Shown piece after piece: positions 57,237-64,000 of a stretch of DNA of 64,000 nt. Position 1 is the first letter of the stretch. Every line of letters starts with the position of its first letter. The position numbers and the translations under genes are program-made. Origin of the DNA: Blastopirellula sediminis (GTDB taxonomy: Bacteria; Planctomycetota; Planctomycetia; Pirellulales; Pirellulaceae); contig NZ_JAJKFT010000010.1 in assembly GCF_020966755.1 (NCBI RefSeq), positions 1,178,001 to 1,242,000 of the forward strand, given 5' to 3'. The notes beneath the pieces are model-generated. The model was not told the origin of the DNA. It worked only from the letters and a program-made list of their open reading frames with translations, and did not search any database.

Positions 57237-58016
57237 ATGTTCACGACGAGCGAATTCTCCCGCATCAGCGGGCTGTCGATCGAAATGCTCCGTCTCCTCA
57301 AACAGGAGCAGGTGCTGTCGCCGACTGCGCCCAGCGATGACGAAGAGCTGGCTGCTTATGACGACGCCCAGTTGCCGATCGCCCGGGCGATTTATCATCT
57401 GGGGAAGATCGAGATCCCGCTGGAGCGAATTCGGGCGCTGCTCGATCAAACCAGCGGCAAGGTCGACATCGCCAAACTGCTTTCGCAGCAGGAAGGAGCG
57501 CTTCCTGAGAAGCGAATCAAAACGATCGTCGCCCAGGAAGCGGCGATCGAAGCGATTTGCGCCCGGGACGACGACGATATCCGCGAAACCAAAGTCGACC
57601 GGCTGCTGGTCGCTGGGATTCGGATGCGGGGCAAGTACAGCGATTGCGGCAAGGCTTACGGCAAGATCGGCTGGCAGTATGGTCGCCAGTTGAGCGGCCC
57701 GGCGATGATGCTCCACTACGACAAAGAGTACAAAGAAAACGACGCCGATTTTGAAGCCTGTTTCCCGATTCGGCAGGGCGCCTCGAAGAAGGGAATCGAA
57801 GTCCATGAGCTGGAAGGAGGACGGCTCGTCTCGCTCACCCATCGCGGCCCGTATGAAACGTTGACCGGTTCGTACGCCAGGCTTCTCCGCTACGTCCGAG
57901 CTCGCCACCCCGGCTACTTGCTGCCGACGCGGGAAAGCTTCGTCAAAGGCCCCGGCTGGCTCTTCAAAGGGGACCCCGAAAAATATCTCACCGAGCTGCA
58001 AATCCTGGTGGCGTAG
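57237..58016 (+). CDS. MerR family regulator with GyrI-like effector domain
   Basis: 259 residues. The N-terminal MerR winged helix starts FTTSEFSRISGLSIEMLRLL and continues through QEQVLSPTAPSDDEELAAYD and ARAIYHLGKIEIPLERIRALL. It is followed by a dimerisation coiled coil (~75-115). The C-terminal ~145 residues are GyrI-like/AraC effector-binding: FEACFPIRQGASKKGIEVHE, RLVSLTHRGPYETLTGSYAR and YLTELQILVA are the family pattern. It is a one-component sensor of a small, probably hydrophobic, ligand (BmrR-like architecture). Its target is not obvious; the adjacent genes are autotransporters and ferredoxin. Confidence 0.9.
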   Translation: MFTTSEFSRISGLSIEMLRLLKQEQVLSPTAPSDDEELAAYDDAQLPIARAIYHLGKIEIPLERIRALLDQTSGKVDIAKLLSQQEGALPEKRIKTIVAQEAAIEAICARDDDDIRETKVDRLLVAGIRMRGKYSDCGKAYGKIGWQYGRQLSGPAMMLHYDKEYKENDADFEACFPIRQGASKKGIEVHELEGGRLVSLTHRGPYETLTGSYARLLRYVRARHPGYLLPTRESFVKGPGWLFKGDPEKYLTELQILVA

Positions 58017-58026
58017 CGCCGGAATA

Positions 58027-58205
58027 GAACACGGAGACCACGGTCGGAAAGACGGAGGAACACGGCAAGATTCTTCCGCCTCGTCAAACGAGGGGATCCG
58101 ACAGTTTGCACAATTTTTCTGATTGGGATTGGGGCGAGCGACTTTCCAAAATTCCTCCTTCTGACCGCGTCTTTCCGTGCTCCCAGCCGTGGCTTCCGTG
58201 TTCCA
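58027..58205. repeat. ACACGGAGACCACGG palindromic repeat
   Basis: Arm 58027-58065 (GAACACGGAGACCACGGTCG...) is imperfectly complementary to 58167-58205 (...CAGCCGTGGCTTCCGTGTTC). The 100-bp centre has no ORF. Together with flanks it explains the 323-bp gap between the MerR gene and ferredoxin; the remainder up to 58339 shows nothing else. Confidence 0.72.
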
Positions 58206-58339
58206 TTCTTTCTTCTTTGGAAAGAACGGAGCGGGGAAAAAATCGCCGGAAACTTCCACTTAACGCTTTGGGCGGCCGATGTTATCTTGAGAGGCTCTGG
58301 TAGCGGCTTTCTGCTCACCTTCTATCCGTCACGGTTGAC

Positions 58340-58747
58340 ATGCCCATCGTTAAATTCGTCAAAGAGCAGAAAGAGGTGGAAGTTCCGGCCGGCGCCTATC
58401 TCCGTCAGGCAGCGATTTCGGCCGGGATCAACGTCCACCAAGGGGTGAACGGGATCGGCGCCGGGGTGAACAAGGTTCTCAATTGCTATGGCTTGGGGCA
58501 ATGCGGCACTTGTCGCGTTCTGATCACCAAGGGGATTGAAAACGCCAGCCCCATGCGCATGATGGAGAAAGTGAAATTTACGGTTCCGGTGGGACCATTG
58601 TTGCCGATTCCCGATCCAATCGCATGTCTCGCCTATGTAGGCAATGAGGAGACGATGCGGCTGTCGTGTCGAACCAAAGTGTTGGGAGACATGGAAGTGG
58701 AGACGGGACCCGAGTTGAGTCTCTTCGGCGAAACCTTCTTTTGCTAA
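58340..58747 (+). CDS. 2Fe-2S ferredoxin
   Basis: 135 residues. Plant-type [2Fe-2S] ferredoxin fold with Cys49-x5-Cys55-x2-Cys58 (LNCYGLGQCGTCRV) and the distal Cys110 (MRLSCRTKV). An extra Cys96 lies in IPDPIACLAYV. ATG 58340 has the N-terminal strand MPIVKFVKEQKEVEVPAGAY. The C-terminus ends in GETFFC. A segment between the third and fourth ligands (residues 62-105) is longer than in plant-type ferredoxins and includes two methionines near PMRMMEK. The P-II gene follows 18 bp later, suggesting an operon. Confidence 0.92.
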   Translation: MPIVKFVKEQKEVEVPAGAYLRQAAISAGINVHQGVNGIGAGVNKVLNCYGLGQCGTCRVLITKGIENASPMRMMEKVKFTVPVGPLLPIPDPIACLAYVGNEETMRLSCRTKVLGDMEVETGPELSLFGETFFC

Positions 58748-58765
58748 ACGTCGCCGAGCCTAAGC

Positions 58766-59119
58766 GTGAAACAAGTCATCGCCATCGTGAAGCCCTATCT
58801 GGCCGAAAAGGTCTTGGAAGAGCTGAGCCGCGCCCCGATCGAAGCGCTCAACGTTCGCGAGGTGAAAGGTTTCGGCCGGCAAAAGAGCTATCTCGACGAA
58901 TATAGCGACAGCGAATACGGCCAAACCTTCTTGCCCAAGGTCGAGATCACGATCTGGCTCGACGACTACCGCGCCGAAGAAACGATCCGCCGCATCGTCC
59001 AGGTCGCGCGGAGCGGTCGTATGGGAGACGGCAAAATCTTCGTCCTCCCGGCGATGAACGTCGGCGAAGCGATTGATATCGCATCAGCCCCGGCTAGCGG
59101 TAATAAGAAACGGAAGTAA
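58766..59119 (+). CDS. glnB: P-II family protein with altered nucleotide-binding tail
   Basis: 117 residues, GTG start. E. coli-like numbering holds: GFGRQK at 35-40, T-loop 41-58 with Tyr51 (SEYGQTFLPK), Lys58 and the GRMGDGKIFV site with Lys90. The GlnB tail Arg101/Arg103, which contact ATP phosphate, are Glu and Ile here (NVGEAIDIAS). The T-loop is otherwise unusual (SYLDEYSDSEYGQ). P-II trimers sense ATP/ADP and 2-oxoglutarate. Its pairing with a ferredoxin rather than with amtB is unusual. Good family call; ligand behaviour is uncertain. Confidence 0.9.
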   Translation: MKQVIAIVKPYLAEKVLEELSRAPIEALNVREVKGFGRQKSYLDEYSDSEYGQTFLPKVEITIWLDDYRAEETIRRIVQVARSGRMGDGKIFVLPAMNVGEAIDIASAPASGNKKRK

Positions 59120-59152
59120 CGGGGTTCCGACGAACGGAAGCCCCGTTCTCCT
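59119..59152 (+). terminator. Terminator-like hairpin after the P-II gene
   Basis: ACGGGGTTCCG (59119-59129) pairs with CGGAAGCCCCGT (59135-59146) with one bulge, followed by a mixed T/C tail (TCTCCTTC). Its location between convergent genes allows use from both sides. Confidence 0.6.
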
Positions 59153-59167
59153 TCGTCAAACGGGTCT

Positions 59168-59614
59168 TTAACGTTTCTTTTTCGTCTGGAGCGGCACATC
59201 GATATCGAACTGTCCCGATTTCATCGGCAGTTCAACGCTCATCTCGTAAGTACGGAAGATAGGGGCGCCGTCCGAGTTTTCGCCGGCGGCGATTCCGTCG
59301 AGTCCTTGAACGCGGATGACGTAAGCGCCCCCCAAAACTCCCAGGCTGTCGCGGGTCGTAAATTGACCGTTGCGGATCATCGCGACGCAGCCGAAGCCGG
59401 GGTTGCCTTTCGCTTCGTCGGGGCTGAACTGGATCATCCCCGCGGGAACCGGTTGTCCGTCGTAGGTGACGGCGCCGGTTAAATGAATCGTCGTATCGGA
59501 CGCTCCGCAACCAGCAGCCAAGCCGGCCGCCAGAAACAGGGCTGAGAATAGCCAAACGGCGCCGCTACGGCCTGAACGACCGAGCGGCACAGCGACTTCC
59601 AAACATGCGGACAT
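59168..59614 (-). CDS. Lipoprotein of the DUF1559-associated beta-sandwich family
   Basis: 148 residues from ATG 59614. A signal peptide with GLAAGC lipobox leads into IHLTGAVTYDGQPVPAGMIQ and GVLGGAYVIRVQGLDGI, aligned throughout with 46544-46942, including the GENSDGAPIF and YEMSVELPMKSGQFDIDVP end. A basic tail (QTKKKR) closes it. It follows the DUF1559 gene at 59669 by 54 bp. Function unknown, envelope located. Confidence 0.85.
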   Translation of the reverse strand: MSACLEVAVPLGRSGRSGAVWLFSALFLAAGLAAGCGASDTTIHLTGAVTYDGQPVPAGMIQFSPDEAKGNPGFGCVAMIRNGQFTTRDSLGVLGGAYVIRVQGLDGIAAGENSDGAPIFRTYEMSVELPMKSGQFDIDVPLQTKKKR

Positions 59615-59668
59615 GGGAGAAATCCTAAATCTGAGGTGATGTGGAAGAATACCGCAGTTCACGGTCCG

Positions 59669-60673
<1,005 letters not shown>

Positions 60674-60717
60674 AAAATCGCCCTTAATTTGACTAAATGT
60701 TCGTGGGGCTGGGGATC

Positions 60718-60746
60718 ATTATCCTTGGGGCAGAAGGCGATTCTAA
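60718..60746 (-). promoter_or_regulatory. Candidate promoter of the DUF1559 gene
   Basis: On the minus strand, TTAGAA (60746-60741) and GATAAT (60723-60718) are 17 bp apart, ~45 bp before the ATG. Just upstream, TTTGCAC (60753-60759) and GTGCAAA (60776-60782) form a 7-bp inverted repeat that could be an operator. Confidence 0.4.
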
Positions 60747-60845
60747 TGATCTTTTGCACTATGTGCATGGTTTATGTGCAAATTCAGTGTGGCACGCACG
60801 AATGACGCAAAAAAGAGGAGGTGGAGATCGTCGCAAGAATGCGTT

Positions 60846-62153
60846 TTAGGGAGCTGAACGCTTGCCGAAGGTTTCTGCCGCATTCATGGCCTCTTGCAGC
60901 TGCGCGTGCGATTCTTTCGCTTCCGCGCTCGAATCGGGCGAGACCGGTTTCGGCTCTTTCAAGCCATATTCGACGATCGGTCGCAGCTTCCCCTGGTTGT
61001 TCAGGATGAACTGCTCGTTGCGGACATGACGCTGGTTTTCTTTCTGCACGTGGATCCATGTTCGGGGCGTACCTGTTTCGCCCCGGAGCTGCGCTGCGAA
61101 ACTGACGCCGTTGATCGGTTGCGGCGAGGCCTTGGCGTTCGCCAACTCGATCAGCGTCGGCAGCAGATCCGAAAGATCGACCAGGTCATTATTGACGCTG
61201 CCCGCTTTCACTTTGCCGGGCCAACTGACGATCAAAGGGACGCGGGTTCCGGTGTCGGTCATGTGCGATTTGCCGCCGGGGATGCGGCGCTCGATCGAGC
61301 CGTCGGTCCAGTTGGTGACCAGACGCTGATCGGTTCCGTTGTCGGCGACGAAGATCAGGATCGTGTTGTCGCGCAGTCCAAGTCGGTCGAGGGTCGCCGC
61401 TACTTGTCCGACTTGTTTGTCCAAATAGCTGACCATGTCGGCCATATATTTCGGATCGCCATCTCCCTTGCCGGCTGTCAGCGGATCTTTACTGTCAGGC
61501 GTCGGCTCCCAAGGCCAATGCGGCAGCAGACAGGCGTAGTAAACGAAGAAGGGTTGATCCTGATGACGCTCGATGAAGTCGGTGACGAAGGCGAGGTTCT
61601 CGTCGGGACCGTATCCGCCAGGGGTCGAAACGACTTCGCCGTTTTGCCGCATCGTGGGGTTGGCGTAGCGTGAGGTCTTGGCGCCCTTGTTGAAGATTTG
61701 CCAGGCCTGGTACTCGTCAAAGCCGTGGGCCGCGATCGTGTCGCGCTCTTCCAAAAACGAGAGTTGCCATTTGCCGGCCATTGCGGTGGCGTAGCCTGCC
61801 TCTTTCAGCAGCTTGGCGACCGACGTTTCTTTGGCCGGATCGAGAAACTCGCGATGCTGGTCGGGCAGGAAGATAACGCGGGGAATGCCGTTATGGAGCG
61901 GATAACGTCCGGTCAGCAGTTGGGCGCGAGAAGGGGAGCAGTAGGGATCGGCGAAGCAATGCGTGAATCGCATCCCGCTTTTCGCCAGGCGATCGATGTT
62001 GGGCGTTTTATACGAGAGCCCGCCGTACGACTCGACGCATTCAATCCCGAGGTCATCGGCCAGAAAGAGCACGATGTTGGGACGATCGGCCGCCGAGGCA
62101 AGCGTCGGGAGGAGTAGCGAGATCGACAAAGCAAACAGCAAAGCGCGAATCAT
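60846..62153 (-). CDS. Secreted type I sulfatase (formylglycine-dependent)
   Basis: 435 residues. Signal peptide to LASAA|DRPN. The first Ca site is LADDLG (Asp33-Asp34). The sulfatase signature YCSPSRAQLLTGRYP contains Cys72, to be converted to formylglycine. Further family segments are GYATAMAGKWQLSF (second signature), a VADNGTD metal site and GKSHMTDTGTRVPLI. It hydrolyses a sulfate ester of unknown polysaccharide or small molecule. It is somewhat shorter than arylsulfatase A types. No true FGE is in this window: the SUMF1-like gene at 24651 lacks the Cys pair. Confidence 0.93.
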   Translation of the reverse strand: MIRALLFALSISLLLPTLASAADRPNIVLFLADDLGIECVESYGGLSYKTPNIDRLAKSGMRFTHCFADPYCSPSRAQLLTGRYPLHNGIPRVIFLPDQHREFLDPAKETSVAKLLKEAGYATAMAGKWQLSFLEERDTIAAHGFDEYQAWQIFNKGAKTSRYANPTMRQNGEVVSTPGGYGPDENLAFVTDFIERHQDQPFFVYYACLLPHWPWEPTPDSKDPLTAGKGDGDPKYMADMVSYLDKQVGQVAATLDRLGLRDNTILIFVADNGTDQRLVTNWTDGSIERRIPGGKSHMTDTGTRVPLIVSWPGKVKAGSVNNDLVDLSDLLPTLIELANAKASPQPINGVSFAAQLRGETGTPRTWIHVQKENQRHVRNEQFILNNQGKLRPIVEYGLKEPKPVSPDSSAEAKESHAQLQEAMNAAETFGKRSAP

Positions 62154-62354
62154 GATTGGTGGGGCTCCATCAAGATCTGGCAGGCAAGGGGGATAGGACT
62201 CATGGTAATTGATTCCTACTCAGATTTCGCTCAACAATTCCCTGAAAACGACGTTTCCTTGCGCCGTCGCCCGAGGAAACGTTCGCAATCGGTTTTCGCG
62301 GCTGGTAAGATTGGCCGCGATTTGGAACACCCCCGTCACACCCCGGATCGAAAC

Positions 62355-62900
62355 ATGGCCAGCCAACCCGAACTCGTTGATCTTTTTTATGATGCCGCCG
62401 AAAAAGCGTTCGCCGCCTGGCGAGCGGAGAATCCAACCGAAACGGTCTTCGCCTTCGTCCTGAGTACGATCGACGACGCGATCTATGTGAGCGGCAGCGT
62501 CAACAGTTTGGAGAGCCACGAGCGGCGTCTTGCGGAACGAGGCTACGATGCGTCGCACGAGTACGCGGCTGATACGAAATGGGGGCCGTGGGAATGGGAG
62601 AACGAGTATATCGGTAGCGAGTACTTTCAAGTCGCCGACCAGCGTCTGGGCGAATTGTCGGAGGAAATGGGGGAAAAGAAGCATGCCAAATTCAAGAAGA
62701 CCGTGACCGACTCGATGGTCGAAGCGCTGGTCCGTTTGCGGAACAGCGGCGCCATTTCCAATCCTGGCGATCCGATCGAGATCGCGCTGTTTGCGACCAT
62801 CTATGATTCTTGCGATGCGGAAGGTCTGCAGCGTCGCTCGGGGAAGCTATTGAATTCGCCGGAACTCTGCGCGGAGTTCCTGGAGGTGATCAACGGGTAG
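62355..62900 (+). CDS. DUF4303-like hypothetical protein
   Basis: 181 residues from ATG 62355; the upstream open frame is AT-poor but unlikely to be coding. It starts ASQPELVDLFYDAAEKAFAA, with FAFVLSTIDDAIYVSGSVNS and ADTKWGPWEWENEYI, matching the DUF4303/SMI1-neighbour type proteins in pattern. Such proteins are often found near polymorphic toxin immunity genes, but no toxin is visible here. Its stop is 3 bp from the convergent NADAR gene. Confidence 0.68.
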   Translation: MASQPELVDLFYDAAEKAFAAWRAENPTETVFAFVLSTIDDAIYVSGSVNSLESHERRLAERGYDASHEYAADTKWGPWEWENEYIGSEYFQVADQRLGELSEEMGEKKHAKFKKTVTDSMVEALVRLRNSGAISNPGDPIEIALFATIYDSCDAEGLQRRSGKLLNSPELCAEFLEVING

Positions 62901-62903
62901 ACG

Positions 62904-63449
62904 TTATCGCTTCAGTGCGTCGCGGACATCCATCAATGCAAACCCCAGCAGGTTTTGCCCTTGCCAGGTGCTCGGGTGGGCGGCTTTCGGGTCCGACCCT
63001 TTCAGGCCAATTCCCCAGATTCGATCGAACGGGCTCGCTTCGACTAGAACCTGATCGCCAGTGTCGAGCAGGAATTCTTTCAGCGGCGCGTTCTGGCTGA
63101 ACTTCGCCAGGTTTCCTTCCGTCACCAAGCGGCGCGATTCTGACTTCCAGATTTTGTCGTCAAAGTTGCGGACCTTGCGTCCCAAGGCCTTTGCTTGTCT
63201 GGGCGTATCGGCGTAGATGATCTTGGTGAGCGACTCGGCGTCGTCAAACAGCCGCGCTTTGGCCGCCATCATCCAATGTTCGGCGGTCGGGTAAAGCTGG
63301 CCGTCGATCGTAAAGGGGACTTCGAACCATTGGCTGAAACAGCTCTTGTAGATTGAGCCGTCTTTGGAGGGCTGGTGTCCCCAAAACATCAGGTAATCGA
63401 ACGTCTCACCGGCGGCGCAGCGCTCGCGGAGCGAATTCAAATCGAGCAT
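62904..63449 (-). CDS. NADAR family N-glycosidase-like protein (YbiA-like)
   Basis: 181 residues from ATG 63449 (GTG 63464 is in frame). GGAGAG precedes the ATG. The NADAR domain features are LMFWGHQPS, CFSQWFEVPFTIDGQLYPTAEHWMMAAKARLF, LGRKVRNFD and WGIGLKGSDPKAAHPSTWQG followed by NLLGFALMDVRD. The conserved core is the 'F.. W...F......y...E...M..K' and 'WG.G' pattern. NADAR proteins remove ADP-ribose/N-glycosidic adducts (riboflavin-pathway intermediates, or ADP-ribosyl guanine in phage defence). Which applies is not visible. Confidence 0.88.
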   Translation of the reverse strand: MLDLNSLRERCAAGETFDYLMFWGHQPSKDGSIYKSCFSQWFEVPFTIDGQLYPTAEHWMMAAKARLFDDAESLTKIIYADTPRQAKALGRKVRNFDDKIWKSESRRLVTEGNLAKFSQNAPLKEFLLDTGDQVLVEASPFDRIWGIGLKGSDPKAAHPSTWQGQNLLGFALMDVRDALKR

Positions 63450-63519
63450 GGTGAACTCTCCCACGAGAAACGAACGCGTTCGGAATGAGACGACGCAAAC
63501 GGGGAATAGGTTCGCAAGC

Positions 63520-63680
63520 GACCGCCAAATAGTAGCCCGAGGCGCAAGCCGAGGGAAAGTGGTGGGACAAATGACGAATGTCGAAACCAGAATGACGAAA
63601 GGAAGGACAACTCGTCATTCGAGCTTCGACATTCGTCATTGCCTTGAGATCGCATTCCCTCGGCTTGCGCCTCGGGCTAG
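63520..63680. repeat. Long palindromic interspersed repeat, copy B
   Basis: Same family as 34067-34228: outer arms start CCGCCAAATAGTAGCCCGA and end with the complement of TAGCCCGAGGCGCAAG at 63679, with TGACGAATGTC and its complement inside. It sits between the NADAR gene and the small acidic gene. Copies A and B differ by small indels (the centre is shorter here) and point changes. Confidence 0.88.
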
Positions 63681-63710
63681 TGATCCAGTTGGCGGAGAAG
63701 GGGGCGAGGG

Positions 63711-63908
63711 TTATTTCTCGCCCAGGGCCGCTTTGATGATTTCTTCGATATCGAAATCGCCCAGATCGATGGAGTCCATGACCGAGTCGATCATCACCCC
63801 TTCATCTTTCTTGTGGAGTTCGGCCAGAATCAGGACGATTTCCTCGTCGCTATGGCCGCGGCCGCGGAGATAGTCAGTCAGTTCCGGATAACGATCCAGT
63901 TCGCTCAT
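63711..63908 (-). CDS. Small acidic protein
   Basis: 65 residues from ATG 63908. It begins MSELDRYPELTDYLRGRGHS and ends IDLGDFDIEEIIKAALGEK. The fold looks like two to three amphipathic helices, reminiscent of a UBA-like or TPR-edge module (the 'RGHSDEEIVLILAELHK' helix-turn). pI is acidic. An alternative start at 63941 adds eleven residues. It precedes the palindromic repeat and NADAR gene on the same strand. No function can be assigned. Confidence 0.62.
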   Translation of the reverse strand: MSELDRYPELTDYLRGRGHSDEEIVLILAELHKKDEGVMIDSVMDSIDLGDFDIEEIIKAALGEK

Positions 63909-64000
63909 TATGCTTGTCGTCGGTTGGCGGTTCGGTTCCACTTTCCGACACGGCGTTTGAACGCCCGGCCGGACCTTTTACAAGCATAGAACACCCATTG

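Noticed and set aside
62355-63449. DUF4303-like and NADAR genes read as a toxin-immunity or phage-defence island
   Set aside because: They are only adjacent and convergent; no toxin, nuclease, integrase or other defence gene is near.
63406-63639. Second short ORF beginning MTNVEARMTS
   Set aside because: It is generated by repeat copy B and has no independent support.

Overview
The window reads as a chromosomal segment of a GC-rich planctomycete, most likely of the Blastopirellula/Pirellulales type. The evidence is the gene repertoire: three DUF1559 proteins with a prepilin-type N-terminus and a C-terminal H-X9-DG motif, a secreted FGly-type sulfatase, a Tat-exported Gfo/Idh/MocA oxidoreductase, a DUF11 repeat protein, inverse-autotransporter/beta-helix proteins, and many small membrane proteins opening with an F-x-L-[RS]-T-L-L motif. 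No phage, transposase, CRISPR array or rRNA was seen. One tRNA (His, GTG) is present. The genus assignment is inference from gene content; no marker comparison was possible.

Layout. 1-5.2 kb: 3' end of a glutamate decarboxylase gene, a nested palindrome, a GspE_N-like orphan, a secreted protein, a Tat-exported oxidoreductase, a helical hypothetical protein and a GNAT acetyltransferase. 5.2-13.8 kb: a DUF11 surface/envelope protein, an orphan flagellin, a cutA pair, a metallophosphoesterase, an octaheme cytochrome c and nagB. 14-23.8 kb: an orphan ParA, a VTT/DedA-like protein, then a reverse-strand run gyrA-gmd-rmd-ugd that joins DNA gyrase to nucleotide-sugar synthesis, and a divergent pair of four-helix membrane proteins behind an inverted-repeat promoter. 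23.8-30 kb: a reverse DUF1559/lipoprotein/SUMF1-like/beta-propeller cluster, then ald-purE-mtnA. 30-41.8 kb: an M32 carboxypeptidase with an FMN reductase, three outer-membrane beta-barrel-like proteins, DinB, tRNA-His, a GH-A-like hydrolase, and a TetR regulator divergent from osmC-mddA with three phased palindromes between them.

41.9-52 kb is an accessory-looking stretch of very small membrane proteins, including tandem paralogues, one of which lacks a normal start codon where homology predicts it. It also holds a trypsin-like protease, a second DUF1559-lipoprotein cassette, a dNTP triphosphohydrolase and a PIN-TRAM membrane protein. 52.2-57.2 kb carries two tandem inverse autotransporters (near-identical barrel, diverged beta-helix passenger) with duplicated upstream DNA. 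57.2-64 kb: a MerR-GyrI regulator, a ferredoxin followed by a P-II variant, a third DUF1559-lipoprotein cassette, a sulfatase, a DUF4303-like protein, a NADAR protein and a small acidic protein.

Four different families of palindromic intergenic elements (near 0.6, 30.2, 34.1/63.6 and 58.1 kb) are spread through the window; one of them occurs twice. Functional themes are cell-envelope construction (barrels, autotransporters, lipoproteins, nucleotide sugars), secreted catabolism (sulfatase, glycosidase, Tat proteins) and sulfur/thiol or redox chemistry (mddA, osmC, cytochrome, ferredoxin).
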